From Streptomyces reniochalinae (lineage in GTDB: Bacteria; Actinomycetota; Actinomycetes; Streptomycetales; Streptomycetaceae): a DNA stretch of 64,000 nt. Where the stretch lies: the NCBI RefSeq assembly GCF_003323735.1, contig NZ_QOIM01000040.1:62001-126000 (forward strand). The letters run 5' to 3'. A program made the translations under genes and the position numbers. The notes below the pieces were generated by a model that did no database searches, had not been told where the DNA came from, and saw only the letters and a list, made by a program, of their open reading frames with translations. Of the stretch, positions 49,332 through 57,740 are shown in pieces; position 1 is the first letter of the stretch; every line of letters starts with the position of its first letter.

Positions 49332-50570
49332 GTGAAGGCGTATCTGGCGACGGCCTTCCTGGCGCGGCTCGCGGACGAAGGCGTCGCCGTCGCACTCGCC
49401 CTCCTCGCGCTCGAACGCACCGGCAGCCCCGCACTGGGCGCCTACGTCCTCACCGCGTGGCTGGCACCGCACGCGGTGGCCGCTCCGGTGGCGGGCGCTC
49501 TGGCCGAACGGGCGCGCAGGCCCCGGCTCTTCCACGGCGGCGCGCTCGCCGTCTTCGGCGCGGCCATCGCCGTACTGGGCCTGACGGTGGGGCGTGCGCC
49601 GGTGTGGCTCCCCGTGGCCGCCGCGGTGCTCGGCGGCTGCGCCGGCCCCGTCGTCACCGGGGGGCTCTCCAGCCTCCTGGTCTCGCTCGTGCCCGAGGGC
49701 CGCGCCCTTTCCCGCGCCTACGCGCTCGACGCCGCGAGCTACAACGCCGCCGCCGTCACCGCCCCCGCTGCCGTGAGCACCACCGTCGCCGTCTCCTCCG
49801 CCGGGCCGGGCACCGCTGTGCTGGTCGCCTCCGCCGGCTGCGCGACCCTGCTGGCCGCCACCACGCTGCCGCGCCCCGCACGGTCACCCGGAGCGGACGC
49901 GGGCCCCGCGCGCCCGGCCGGTGCACTGCGCGTCCGGCTCACCGCCGGGGTGCGCGCCTGCTGGTCGGTTCCGCCGCTGCGTGCGCTCACCGTGGCGACC
50001 TGCGTCGCCTTCCTCGGAATCGGCGGGCTGCCCGTCGCGGCCGTACTGCTCGCGGGGGACGCCGGGAACGCCGCGGATTCCGGAACAAGCGGCCAGGCCG
50101 GCGGGGGCGGCGGTGTCCTGATGACCGCGTTCGCGGTGGGCGGGCTGGTGGGCTCGCTGGGCCTGGCCAGGTGGCGCCGTGCGCCCGAGGCCGGACGGCT
50201 CGCCCTGGGCAGCCTGTGCGCGACCGCGCTCGCGCTGGCGGGTGCCGCCCTGGCCCCCGCCTTTCCGCTGACCGTCGCGCTGTTCGCCCTGGCGGGGCTG
50301 GGCGACGGGCCGCTGTTGACGGCCACCTTGCGGCTGCGCGCGGAGCACGCTCCCGACGGCGCACGCACCCAGGTCTTCACCCTGGGCGCCGGTCTGAAGC
50401 TGACGAGCGCGGCGGCGGGCTCCGCCCTCGTCGGCCTCCTCGCCCACCTGCCGCCCGCGACCCTCGTGCTGGGCGTCGCCGCGTCGCAACTCGCCGCCGC
50501 CGCTGTGCTGCGCGCACTCGACCGGTCACTGCCCCGCGTCGGGGGACGGTCCGGCCACGAGGCGCCTTGA
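49332..50570 (+). CDS. Major facilitator superfamily transporter
   Basis: The 412-residue protein has about ten to twelve hydrophobic helices in two halves, split near residue 190 by a basic loop. The start KAYLATAFLARLADEGVAVALALLALE and the later GLGDGPLLTATLRLRAEHAPDGAR are typical of actinobacterial MFS exporters of the small-molecule/drug-efflux type. A glycine-rich periplasmic or loop insert (AGNAADSGTSGQAGGGGG) lies near 245. The GTG at 49332 has GAGGAGGAG directly upstream. Divergent from the CGNR regulator, which may control it. Substrate unknown. Confidence 0.82.
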   Translation: MKAYLATAFLARLADEGVAVALALLALERTGSPALGAYVLTAWLAPHAVAAPVAGALAERARRPRLFHGGALAVFGAAIAVLGLTVGRAPVWLPVAAAVLGGCAGPVVTGGLSSLLVSLVPEGRALSRAYALDAASYNAAAVTAPAAVSTTVAVSSAGPGTAVLVASAGCATLLAATTLPRPARSPGADAGPARPAGALRVRLTAGVRACWSVPPLRALTVATCVAFLGIGGLPVAAVLLAGDAGNAADSGTSGQAGGGGGVLMTAFAVGGLVGSLGLARWRRAPEAGRLALGSLCATALALAGAALAPAFPLTVALFALAGLGDGPLLTATLRLRAEHAPDGARTQVFTLGAGLKLTSAAAGSALVGLLAHLPPATLVLGVAASQLAAAAVLRALDRSLPRVGGRSGHEAP

Positions 50571-50791
50571 GGGCCGTCCGACGGGCCGACGAGGAACGAG
50601 GGCCTCGCCCCGCGCGGTCGCGTCCTCCTCGGCCGAGCGGTGAGGTTCCCCGCACAGAGGGGCGTTGACGGGCGTTCGGGCAGGGTGGTGAGCTGGGCCC
50701 GACCAGGGCCGGGCGCGGGGCCGAGCAGGGCCGGGCACGGACCTGAGCAGGCTGGGCGTGGGGCCGAGCGGGGCCGAGCGGAGGAGGCGGC
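50571..50791. other. Intergenic region with degenerate GGGCCGAGC repeats
   Basis: The 221-base gap holds a tract of degenerate repeats at about 50696-50780, built on GGGCCGAGC(A/G)GG and CAGGGCCGGGC(A/G)CGG. A strong GAGGAGG precedes the next gene. No clear promoter or terminator is visible. Confidence 0.5.
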
Positions 50792-51976
50792 GTGCGGATC
50801 GTCGTTGTCGGAGCGGGGATCGTCGGTGCGGCCGCCGCCTACGAACTGGCGCGCGCGGGCGTCGAGACCGTACTGGTGGACGCGGCGCACGAGGGACGCG
50901 CCACGTCGGCGGGTGCCGGCATCATCTGCCCGTGGTCGGGGCGCGTGGCGGAGCCGCTCGCCGTGGCCGGTGCCGGGTACTACCCCGACCTGCTCGAAGC
51001 CCTCGCCGAGGACGGGCAGGACGACGTCGGCTACCGCCGGGTCGGCGCGCTCGTCCTGCTGCCCGCGGACGGGAGCGAGGCGGCACAGGTGCGCGAGAGG
51101 GTGTCAGCGCGTGCCGCGGCGGACCCGCACGCGGGCGAGGTCCGCGTGGTGGGCGCGTCCGACGCCCACCGGATGTTCCCCGCGCTCGCACCCGCACAGA
51201 CCCACGGTGACCGGCCCGGGGGCCACGCCCTGGGAGCCGCCCGTCACCGCCACGCCTTCGCAAAAGACGTTCTGCACCTCTCCGGCGCGGCGCGGCTCGA
51301 CGGCCGTCGGCTGCGGAGCGCGCTGGTCTCGGCGGCCGAGCGGCACGGGCTGCGCGTCGTCGGCGGTACCGCCCGCGTCGAGGCCCGCGGCGCCCGGGTG
51401 CGGGGGGTGCGGGTGGACGGCGAGGTGCTGGAGGCCGACACGGTGGTGGCGGCGGCGGGCTCCTGGTCGCCCGCGCTCCTGGAACCTTTCGGCGTGCGCG
51501 TGCCCGTCGTGCCGCAGCGGGGCCAGATCGTCCATCTGGGGCTCTCCGGCACCGACACCGCGCACTGGCCCGTCGTCCTGCCCGGCACCGGGCACTACCT
51601 GCTGACCTTCGACGACTCGCGTGTCGTCGTCGGCGCCACCCGGGAGAGCGGCACCGGCTTCGACCACCGTGTCACCGCTGCGGGCCTCGCGGAGGTGCTC
51701 GAAGCGGCAATGGCCGTGGCGCCGGGGCTCGCCAGGGCCACCCACCTGGAGACCCGGGTGGGCTTCCGCCCCACGACCCCGGACGGGCAGCCGGTGGTGG
51801 GCACGGTTTCCGGTACCCCGGGCGCCCCCGAACTGGTGGTCGCCAACGGGCTGGGCTCCGGAGGTCTGACGGCGGGACCGTTCGCGGGCGCTGTCGCCGC
51901 CCGGCTGGCGCTCGGTCGTGAACCGGGCATCGACACGGGGCCGTACGACCCGCTGCGGTTCGCCTCGTCGGCCTGA
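50792..51976 (+). CDS. FAD-dependent D-amino-acid oxidase-like protein
   Basis: The 394-residue protein has a DAO fold. It starts RIVVVGAGIVGAAAAYELARAG with the acidic ribose ligand in VLVDAAHEGRATSAGAGIICPW, where the ATSAGAG segment holds FAD. VVAAAGSWSPALLEPFG near 215 and LGSGGLTAGPFAGAVAARL near 355 complete FAD contacts. Family members include glycine oxidase and D-amino acid dehydrogenases. RGQIVHLGLSGTD and VVGATRESGTGFD near the active site are typical. Substrate cannot be read. It is a single gene with GAGGAGG before the GTG at 50792 and a hairpin after the stop (52013). Confidence 0.85.
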   Translation: MRIVVVGAGIVGAAAAYELARAGVETVLVDAAHEGRATSAGAGIICPWSGRVAEPLAVAGAGYYPDLLEALAEDGQDDVGYRRVGALVLLPADGSEAAQVRERVSARAAADPHAGEVRVVGASDAHRMFPALAPAQTHGDRPGGHALGAARHRHAFAKDVLHLSGAARLDGRRLRSALVSAAERHGLRVVGGTARVEARGARVRGVRVDGEVLEADTVVAAAGSWSPALLEPFGVRVPVVPQRGQIVHLGLSGTDTAHWPVVLPGTGHYLLTFDDSRVVVGATRESGTGFDHRVTAAGLAEVLEAAMAVAPGLARATHLETRVGFRPTTPDGQPVVGTVSGTPGAPELVVANGLGSGGLTAGPFAGAVAARLALGREPGIDTGPYDPLRFASSA

Positions 51977-52012
51977 GGGGAGGCGGCAACCGCGGCGGCC
52001 ACCGCGGCGCCG

Positions 52013-52029
52013 GCCGGGTACGACCCGGC
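52013..52029. terminator. Hairpin after the D-amino-acid oxidase-like gene
   Basis: GCCGGGT and ACCCGGC pair perfectly across the loop ACG, 37 bases past the stop. Confidence 0.55.
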
Positions 52030-52290
52030 TCCGGCCCGCAGCGGAACCGCCCGCCCCCGAGGCTCACTTGACTCCGCCCGACCGGACCCCGCTCGCCGCG
52101 CCGCAGGCTCCGCGCCGGCCGGCCCCTCTGCCCTGCCCCGCCCGCGCACCGACATGCTTGCCCTGCCCGGGCACCGACAGGTGCGCGCCGCCCGCTGTTT
52201 GCGGCTACTCCGAACTGGGGGGACGCCCTGTCCCGGCTGCTCTCCGGCCGCCCCTGTGACCGTTTCCGTCACCGCACGTGCTTTCGAGAA

Positions 52291-52350
52291 AGTCCTTAAG
52301 TCCTTATGTCAGGACGAAGCCTTGACAGCGCTCGCCGCGGCGCCGCAGGC
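52291..52350 (+). promoter_or_regulatory. Promoter and operator of the isomerase/dehydrogenase operon
   Basis: TTGACA at 52322-52327 with CAGGCT at about 52346-52351 (18-base spacer) resembles a vegetative promoter. Immediately upstream, AAGTCCTT is repeated and the palindrome GTCCT-N6-AGGAC spans about 52300-52315. The site is suited to a LacI- or GntR-type sugar regulator; none is encoded beside it. Confidence 0.5.
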
Positions 52351-52418
52351 TGAGCCGACGACATCGTCGACGCCGCGACTGCCCGGTCACCGCGGACCGG
52401 GGGGAGGAGACCCCAGCC

Positions 52419-53339
52419 ATGTCCGCACCGCGTACGGGCGCCCCCGTTCTCGACCGGCTCCGCGTCGGGTCGGCGCCCGACTCCTGGGGCGTCTGGTTCC
52501 CCGAGGACGAACAGCAGGTCCACTGGCGGCGTTTCCTGGACGAGGTCGCCGAGGCCGGGTACGAGTGGATCGAACTGGGGCCTTACGGCTATCTGCCGAC
52601 GGATCCGGACGTCCTGCGGGAGGAGACCGCCCGGCGCGGCCTGCGGGTCTCGGCCGGCACGGTCTTCACCTCGCTGCACCACGGCCCGGCCGTCTGGGAC
52701 GCCACCTGGGCGCACGTCGCGCAGGTGGCCGCGCTGGCCCGCGCGATGGACGCCACCCACCTCGTCGTCATCCCCTCCTTCTGGCGGGACGACAAGACCG
52801 CGCGGGAGCTGGAGCCGCGCGAGCTGACCGTCGAGCAGTGGCGCCACCAGGCCACCGGCATGGAACGGCTGGCCCGGCAGGTCCGCGAGGAGTACGGCCT
52901 CGACATCGTCGTCCACCCGCATGCCGACACCCACATCGACACCGAGGAGAACGTCACCCGGCTCCTGGACGCCACCGACCCCGACCTGGTCCGGCTCTGC
53001 CTGGACACCGGCCACTACGCCTACTGCGGCGGCGACAGCGTCAAGCTCATCAGGACCTACGGGGAGCGCATCGGCTATCTGCACCTCAAGCAGGTCGACC
53101 CGCGGATCCTGGAAGACGTCCACGCCAACGGCACGCCCTTCGGACCGGCCGTGCGGCAGGGCGTGATGTGCGAGCCACCGCGCGGTGTGCCCGAACTGCC
53201 GCCCGTGCTGCACGCGGCGCAGGAGCTGGGGGTCGACCTGTTCGCGATCGTCGAGCAGGACATGTACCCCTGCCCTGCGGACCAGCCCTTCCCCATCGCC
53301 GACCGCACGCGCCGCTTCCTGCGCTCCTGCGGAGCCTGA
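52419..53339 (+). CDS. IolE-like sugar isomerase/epimerase (xylose-isomerase-like TIM barrel)
   Basis: The 306-residue protein begins RLRVGSAPDSWGVWFPEDEQQVHWRRFLDEVAEAGYEWIELGPYGYLP, which matches inosose dehydratase (IolE) and related isomerases. Metal ligands follow in order: VVHPHADTHIDTEENV near 172, LCLDTGHYAY near 202, IGYLHLKQVD near 225 and IVEQDMYP near 280. It probably isomerises or dehydrates a keto-inositol or sugar acid in the cytoplasm. Its stop is directly followed by the dehydrogenase gene (one base), so the two make a two-step pathway. GGGGGGAGGAG precedes the ATG at 52419. Confidence 0.83.
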   Translation: MSAPRTGAPVLDRLRVGSAPDSWGVWFPEDEQQVHWRRFLDEVAEAGYEWIELGPYGYLPTDPDVLREETARRGLRVSAGTVFTSLHHGPAVWDATWAHVAQVAALARAMDATHLVVIPSFWRDDKTARELEPRELTVEQWRHQATGMERLARQVREEYGLDIVVHPHADTHIDTEENVTRLLDATDPDLVRLCLDTGHYAYCGGDSVKLIRTYGERIGYLHLKQVDPRILEDVHANGTPFGPAVRQGVMCEPPRGVPELPPVLHAAQELGVDLFAIVEQDMYPCPADQPFPIADRTRRFLRSCGA

Positions 53340-53340
53340 C

Positions 53341-54411
53341 ATGAAGCTCGGCCTCATCGGAACCGGACGCGTCGGGGCCTTCCACGCGGCGACTCTCAGG
53401 TCCCTCGCGGGCGTCGGCCGGGTCACGGTCGCCGACGTGGACGCGGGACGCGCGCGGGCGCTGGCCGCCTCGCTGGAGGTGGAGGCCGCGGACAGCCTGG
53501 AGGAGCTGTACGCCGAGGGGCCCGACGGTGTGGTGATCACGGCAGCCACGAGCGCCCACGCGACGCTGCTCCACCAGGCCCTCGACCACGGCGTGCCGGT
53601 GTTCTGCGAGAAGCCCGTCGCCCCGGACGTGCCGGGCACCGTCGCCGTCGTCGAGCGGGCCGCGTCCGGCGCCGTCCCCGTACAGATCGGCTTCCAGCGC
53701 CGCTTCGACGCCGGCTACCTGGCCGCCCGGCAGGCGCTGCGGACGGGCGAGCTGGGCTGGGTGCACACCCTGCGGGCCTGCACCAGCGACATGGCGCCGC
53801 CGCCCGCCTCCTACGTCCCCACCTCCGGCGGTCTCTTCCGGGACTGCGGCATCCACGACTTCGACATCCTGCGCTGGGTCACGGGGCGCGAGGTGGTGTC
53901 CGTCTTCGCTGCGGGTGCCAACAAGGGGGAGGACTTCTTCGCCGCGGCCGACGACGTGGACACCTGCGCGGCGCTGCTCCGCTTCGACGACGAGACCCTC
54001 GCCACCGTCACCGCCACCCGCTACAACGGCGCGGGATACGACGTCCGCCTGGAGGTGTGCGGCTCGCGGGACACCCGGATCGTCGGCCTGGACGACCGCG
54101 CCCCGCTGCCCACGGCAGAGCCGGCACACAGCGTGCCGAACGCGGTGGTGCCGGGCCCGGCAGGGGAGCGTGGCACCCCCTACGCCACGTTCCTGGAGCG
54201 TTTCCACGACGCCTACGTCGCCGAACTGGCCGCCTTCGTGGACGTCGCCGCCGGGCGCGCCGCCAACCCGTGCCCGGCCGCCGAAGCCCTCGAGGCCCTC
54301 TACGTCGCCGAAGCCTGTGACACCTCCCGCCGCACAGGGCTTCCGGTGGCCGTGTCCGACGTCCGCTCGCGCCGTGCCCCGGGCGCCGGGGCGAGGGGCT
54401 CCAGCCGGTAG
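53341..54411 (+). CDS. Gfo/Idh/MocA-family oxidoreductase, inositol dehydrogenase-like
   Basis: The 356-residue protein starts with the NAD-binding KLGLIGTGRVGAFHAATLRSL and has the family signature FCEKPVAPDVPGTVAVVE near residue 90, with the catalytic lysine in EKP. IGFQRRFDAGYLAARQAL near 118 and GGLFRDCGIHDFDILRWVTG near 163, which holds the catalytic D-x-x-x-H pair, agree with myo-inositol 2-dehydrogenase (IolG). With the IolE-like gene it suggests inositol or related polyol catabolism. Its last 112 bases overlap the convergent metallo-hydrolase gene, so the extreme C-terminus (SRRAPGAGARGSSR) may be unconserved. Confidence 0.85.
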   Translation: MKLGLIGTGRVGAFHAATLRSLAGVGRVTVADVDAGRARALAASLEVEAADSLEELYAEGPDGVVITAATSAHATLLHQALDHGVPVFCEKPVAPDVPGTVAVVERAASGAVPVQIGFQRRFDAGYLAARQALRTGELGWVHTLRACTSDMAPPPASYVPTSGGLFRDCGIHDFDILRWVTGREVVSVFAAGANKGEDFFAAADDVDTCAALLRFDDETLATVTATRYNGAGYDVRLEVCGSRDTRIVGLDDRAPLPTAEPAHSVPNAVVPGPAGERGTPYATFLERFHDAYVAELAAFVDVAAGRAANPCPAAEALEALYVAEACDTSRRTGLPVAVSDVRSRRAPGAGARGSSR

Positions 54412-55313
54412 GTGTCACCGTGCGCCCGCACGCGGCCGCCGGTGGGCGGGGGGAAGTGGGTGCCCAGGAGGAGGCCGCCCGAGGCCGCTGACGCGGCGAG
54501 CAGGGAACGGCGTGTGGCCTCGGCCTGCCGCGGGTCGATGTCGACGCGGCTGCCGAGGTCCGGGTGCGCGAACTGCACGGGGTGGTGGACGGCGTCCCCG
54601 GTGATCAGCGCCGTCTCGCCGCGGCTGCTCACCTCCACGGCCACGTGTCCGGGTGTGTGTCCCGGCGCGGGCAGCAGGCGGATCCCGGGGGCGACTTCGG
54701 TGCCTTCCGCGGGGACGTCGACGAGGTCGAGGAGCCCCGCCTGCTCGACCGGGTGCACTGAGTCGCGGAACATCTGCCGCCGCGGCTCGTCCATGGCGTA
54801 TCCGGCCCAGAACTCCCGCTCGGCGCGGTAGACCAGATAGCGGGCGTGGGGGAAGGTGGGGGTCCAGCTGCCGTCTTCCCGTGCCCGGGTGTTCCAGCCG
54901 ACGTGGTCGGTGTGCAGGTGGGTGAGGACGACCAGGTCCACCGAGTCGGGGGCGAAGCCGGCGCCGGCGAGGCGTTGCGGGTAGTCGGTGCGCAGGTCGT
55001 GCCACGCGGGGTTGGCGCGCTGCTTGCCGTTGCCGATGCCGGTGTCGACGAGAACGCGGAGGCCGCCCGCGGTGAGCGCGAAGCTGTGGCTGTCCAGGTG
55101 CAGGACGCCCGCGTCGTCGGCGAAGTCGGGGTGCAGCCATCCGTGCCGGGTGACGACGTCCGCGGTGGCGTCCGGCAGCAGCCAGGGCCCGGTGGCAGAA
55201 GGCAGTGACACCTCGTCGATCCGGTGGACGGTGACGTCACCGACGCTCCACGCGGGAGCGGTGGGCGGGGTGCCGGCGCTGTCGGCCGGTGGGGTGAGCG
55301 CGTCGGTGGCCAT
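54300..55313 (-). CDS. Metallo-beta-lactamase-fold hydrolase
   Basis: The 337-residue protein has the MBL motif VLTHLHTDHVGW near residue 125, with later ligands in PAPGHTPGHVAVEV near 232, ALITGDAVHHPVQF near 255 and LLGTHFPPPTGG near 297. Binuclear zinc is expected. The fold fits lactonases and other esterases; substrate unknown. ATG at 55313 is chosen because the extra 21 residues from 55376 would cover the operator. It is divergent from the AtzG/AtzE amidase unit across a shared operator region and so probably belongs to the same pathway. The last 35 codons overlap the convergent dehydrogenase gene and are unlike the family. Confidence 0.85.
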   Translation of the reverse strand: MATDALTPPADSAGTPPTAPAWSVGDVTVHRIDEVSLPSATGPWLLPDATADVVTRHGWLHPDFADDAGVLHLDSHSFALTAGGLRVLVDTGIGNGKQRANPAWHDLRTDYPQRLAGAGFAPDSVDLVVLTHLHTDHVGWNTRAREDGSWTPTFPHARYLVYRAEREFWAGYAMDEPRRQMFRDSVHPVEQAGLLDLVDVPAEGTEVAPGIRLLPAPGHTPGHVAVEVSSRGETALITGDAVHHPVQFAHPDLGSRVDIDPRQAEATRRSLLAASAASGGLLLGTHFPPPTGGRVRAHGDTYRLEPLAPAPGARRERTSDTATGSPVRREVSQASAT

Positions 55314-55349
55314 GGTGGGGTTCCCCTTCTCCCGTGAGTGTTCTCCCTC

Positions 55350-55370
55350 AAACGCAAAACCTTTGCGTTT
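55350..55370. promoter_or_regulatory. Operator 1 of the TetR-type regulon (perfect palindrome)
   Basis: Nine-base arms AAACGCAAA and TTTGCGTTT flank the centre ACC. It lies in the divergent gap and covers the -35 element (TTGCGT, 55363-55368) of the amidase promoter, whose -10 is TACAGT (55386-55391) 17 bases on. Confidence 0.75.
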
Positions 55371-55395
55371 ATTCACCGTACGCTCTACAGTCCTC

Positions 55396-55416
55396 TAATG
55401 CAAAGTATTCGCTTTA
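55396..55416. promoter_or_regulatory. Operator 2 of the TetR-type regulon
   Basis: TAATGCAAA and TTCGCTTTA around GTA are a 7-of-9 imperfect version of operator 1, centred 46 bases downstream. It falls on the expected transcription start of the amidase promoter. Confidence 0.65.
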
Positions 55417-55448
55417 AGGGTTGTCCGAGGGACAGGGAAGGGGCCTCC

Positions 55449-55673
55449 ATGCCCACCGACGCGCTCACCCCCCAGGAGGCGGCCCGCTGGGCCGACCGCT
55501 CCGGGCTGCCGCTCGACGCGGACCGCCACGCCGAGGTCGCGGCCACCGCCCAGTACATCCACTCCGTCGTCTCGGTCCTCCACGAGATCGACTTCGCCGA
55601 CACGCCTCCCGCACCCACCTACCGCGTGCCGGAAGACGTGCGAGGAGGGCAGCGGCACTGTGCGCGCGCATGA
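55449..55673 (+). CDS. AtzG-like (DUF4089) small subunit
   Basis: The 74-residue protein starts MPTDALTPQEAARWADRSGLPLDADRHAEVAATAQYIHSVVSVLHEIDFADTPPAPTYRV, the pattern of AtzG/DUF4089 proteins (GatC-like), which form a complex with AtzE-type amidases and stabilise them. It overlaps the amidase gene by 14 bases, fitting stoichiometric co-translation. ATG at 55449 has GGGAAGGGG upstream; an extension to 55338 would cross the promoter and both operators. Confidence 0.8.
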   Translation: MPTDALTPQEAARWADRSGLPLDADRHAEVAATAQYIHSVVSVLHEIDFADTPPAPTYRVPEDVRGGQRHCARA

Positions 55674-57072
55674 ACTCTCCCTGGCCGCCGCCGCGGAGGC
55701 CATACGGACGCGGCGGCTCTCCCCGGTCGAACTGACCGAGGCGGTGCTCGACCGCCTCGACCGTACGGAACCACTGGTCGGCGCCTACGCCACGGTCACG
55801 GCCGAACGGGCGCTGGGCATCGCGCACGAGGCCGAGCGGGAGATCGCCGCCGGCCGCCTGCGGGGACCGCTGCACGGGGTGCCCATGGGCGTGAAGGACC
55901 TGATCGACGTGGCCGGCGTGCCCACCGAGGCCGGCTCGCGGGTACGGACCGGACACCGTGCGGAGTCCGACAGCGCGGTCGCCGCACGTCTGGCGGCGGC
56001 CGGCGCCGTCCTCGTCGGCAAGACCCACACCCACGAGTTCGCCTACGGGCTGACCACGCCCCAGACCCGCAACGCCTGGAACCGGGGCCGTGTCGCCGGC
56101 GGATCCAGCGGCGGCTCCGCCGTCGCCGTGGCTGCGGGTTCCGCGACCTTCGCCCTGGGCACGGACACCGGCGGATCGATCCGGGTGCCGGCCGCGCTCA
56201 ACGGCGTCGTCGGGCTCAAGCCCACCTACGGGCTCGTGCCCCGCACCGGGGTGACGTCGCTGTCCTGGTCACTGGACCACGTCGGCCCCGTCACCCGCAC
56301 CGTGGAGGACGCGGGCCTGGTACTGGCGGCCCTGACAGGCCCCGACGCGGGCGACCCCGCCTCCCTGCCCGCCCTTCCCGACCCCGGTACGAACCCGCAG
56401 CATCCGACCGGCCGCTCGAACCCGCCGGACCTTACGGGGCTGCGCGTAGGAGTGGCGCGCGACTACTACTTCGACCGCGTCGACGGGCAGGTGGAGGCGG
56501 CTGTCCGACGCGCGCTCGCCCACCTGGAGGCTCTGGGTGCGCGGCTCGTCGAGGTCGACACCCCCATGGCGCGCTACGTCCAGGCGGCGCAGTGGGGCCT
56601 GATGGTCCCGGAGGCCACCGCCTACCACGAACGCACCCTGCGCGCCGCGCCCGACCTGTACGGCGCCGACGTCCGCGTCCTCCTCGAAGCGGGCGCGCTG
56701 ATGGGCGCCGGTGACTACCTGCGCGCCCAGCGGGCCCGGACGCTGATGCGGCAGGCATGGGAGCAGCTGCTGGAGGAGGTGGACCTGGTCGCGGCGCCGA
56801 CCGTCCCGACGACCGCGACCCCCGTCGACGAGGAGGCCGTCACCTGGCCGGACGGCACCACCGAGGCCGTCTCCGACGCCTACGTGCGCCTGTGCGCCCC
56901 CGCCAACCTCACCGGGATGCCGGCGCTCACGCTCCCCGTGGGGCACGCCGCGGACGGCCTGCCGGTCGGCATGCAGCTCATCGGGCGGCCGCTCGGTGAG
57001 CCGCTCCTCCTGCGGACGGGCCACGCCTACGAGGCGACCCGGCCCGCGCACGAGCTCGCCAGGGCGGCATGA
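55660..57072 (+). CDS. AtzE-like amidase (amidase signature family)
   Basis: The 470-residue protein carries the Ser-cisSer-Lys triad: the lysine in GVPMGVKDLIDVAG near residue 78, the cis-serine in VAGGSSGGSAVAVAAGSATFALGTDTGGSIRVPAALNG near 152 and the nucleophile in GGSIRVPA near 176. With an AtzG partner upstream it resembles 1-carboxybiuret hydrolase AtzE of cyanuric acid breakdown and relatives acting on small amides. The other cyanurate genes (ring-opening hydrolase, AtzH) are absent, so the substrate is probably different. GTG at 55660 overlaps atzG. It is followed by the TetR gene, which has the same operator. Confidence 0.85.
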   Translation: MRAHELSLAAAAEAIRTRRLSPVELTEAVLDRLDRTEPLVGAYATVTAERALGIAHEAEREIAAGRLRGPLHGVPMGVKDLIDVAGVPTEAGSRVRTGHRAESDSAVAARLAAAGAVLVGKTHTHEFAYGLTTPQTRNAWNRGRVAGGSSGGSAVAVAAGSATFALGTDTGGSIRVPAALNGVVGLKPTYGLVPRTGVTSLSWSLDHVGPVTRTVEDAGLVLAALTGPDAGDPASLPALPDPGTNPQHPTGRSNPPDLTGLRVGVARDYYFDRVDGQVEAAVRRALAHLEALGARLVEVDTPMARYVQAAQWGLMVPEATAYHERTLRAAPDLYGADVRVLLEAGALMGAGDYLRAQRARTLMRQAWEQLLEEVDLVAAPTVPTTATPVDEEAVTWPDGTTEAVSDAYVRLCAPANLTGMPALTLPVGHAADGLPVGMQLIGRPLGEPLLLRTGHAYEATRPAHELARAA

Positions 57073-57144
57073 GACGGCGTGCCACGACCGGCGCCCCGCT
57101 CCGCCGCCGCTCGCTCGCGGTGCGGGGCGGCCCCCGGATCCGCT

Positions 57145-57165
57145 AGAAGCAAGGATTTTGCATTA
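57145..57165. promoter_or_regulatory. Operator 3 of the TetR-type regulon
   Basis: Right arm TTTGCATTA is the exact complement of the left arm of operator 2 (TAATGCAAA). The left arm (AGAAGCAAG) agrees at five of nine positions. It lies 12 bases before the ATG of the TetR gene, consistent with autoregulation. Confidence 0.6.
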
Positions 57166-57176
57166 AGGTGGGGGTC

Positions 57177-57740
57177 ATGAGCCGTCGACCGATGGTGCGC
57201 CCCGGTGGACGCAGCGCCCGGGTGCAGGAAGCCGTGCACACCGCCGTCCGCGAACTGGTGGCGGAGGTGGGCCGGGACGCGCTGACCGTGCCTCAGGTCG
57301 CCACGCGCGCCGGAGTCACCCCCTCGACGGTCTACCGCCGCTGGGGCGACCTGAAGGAACTGCTCTCGGACGTGGCGGTCGAACGGCTGCGCCCTGAGAC
57401 GCCGCCGGACGACCTGGGAAACCTGTCAGCCGACCTGACGGCCTGGGCGGAGGAGTTCCTCGACGAGATGTCCTCCCCGCCGGGCCGCGCCTACATCAGG
57501 GACGCGCTGCTCGGCGACCCGGACGGCGGCAACGGCGGCCAGTGTTCGGCCTACGCGGCCGAACAGATCGACGTCGTCCTCACCCGCGCGGCCGGCCGCG
57601 GCGAGCCGGCCCCCGACGTCGAGACGGTCATCGACCGCGTCGTCGCCCCCATGATGTACCGCATCCTCTTCCGCCCCGACGGGCTCACCCCAACCTACGC
57701 CCACCGGCTGGTGACCGGACTGCTCGCCGCGGGGGCGTAG
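57177..57740 (+). CDS. TetR-family regulator of the amidase/MBL region
   Basis: The 187-residue protein has a TetR helix-turn-helix near residues 20-60 (VHTAVRELVAEVGRDALTVPQVATRAGVTPSTVYRRWGDLKEL) and a C-terminal TetR_C-like domain (DEMSSPPGRAYIRDALLG, APMMYRILFRPDGLTPTYAHRLVTGLL). ATG at 57177 follows AAGGTGGGGG. A GTG nine bases upstream is a less likely start because it would be nearer the operator. Three operator copies, two in the amidase/MBL divergent promoter and one just before this gene, indicate it controls both and itself. Confidence 0.86.
   Translation: MSRRPMVRPGGRSARVQEAVHTAVRELVAEVGRDALTVPQVATRAGVTPSTVYRRWGDLKELLSDVAVERLRPETPPDDLGNLSADLTAWAEEFLDEMSSPPGRAYIRDALLGDPDGGNGGQCSAYAAEQIDVVLTRAAGRGEPAPDVETVIDRVVAPMMYRILFRPDGLTPTYAHRLVTGLLAAGA

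Larger units (their letters stand above)
51977..52418. other. Long intergenic region with terminator and promoter/operator elements
   Basis: The 442 bases contain no supportable gene. The left part holds the hairpin at 52013-52029 and GC-rich sequence without features. The right part (52280-52350) has CTTTC-GA-GAAAG, AAGTCCTT direct repeats, a GTCCT-N6-AGGAC palindrome and TTGACA, all before the sugar isomerase gene. Open frames crossing the region have no family features. Confidence 0.6.

Noticed and set aside
51595..52272. Minus-strand frame opposite the D-amino-acid oxidase-like gene and the following gap
   Set aside because: Low-complexity Ala/Pro/Ser sequence with no family feature; most of it is antisense to a real gene.
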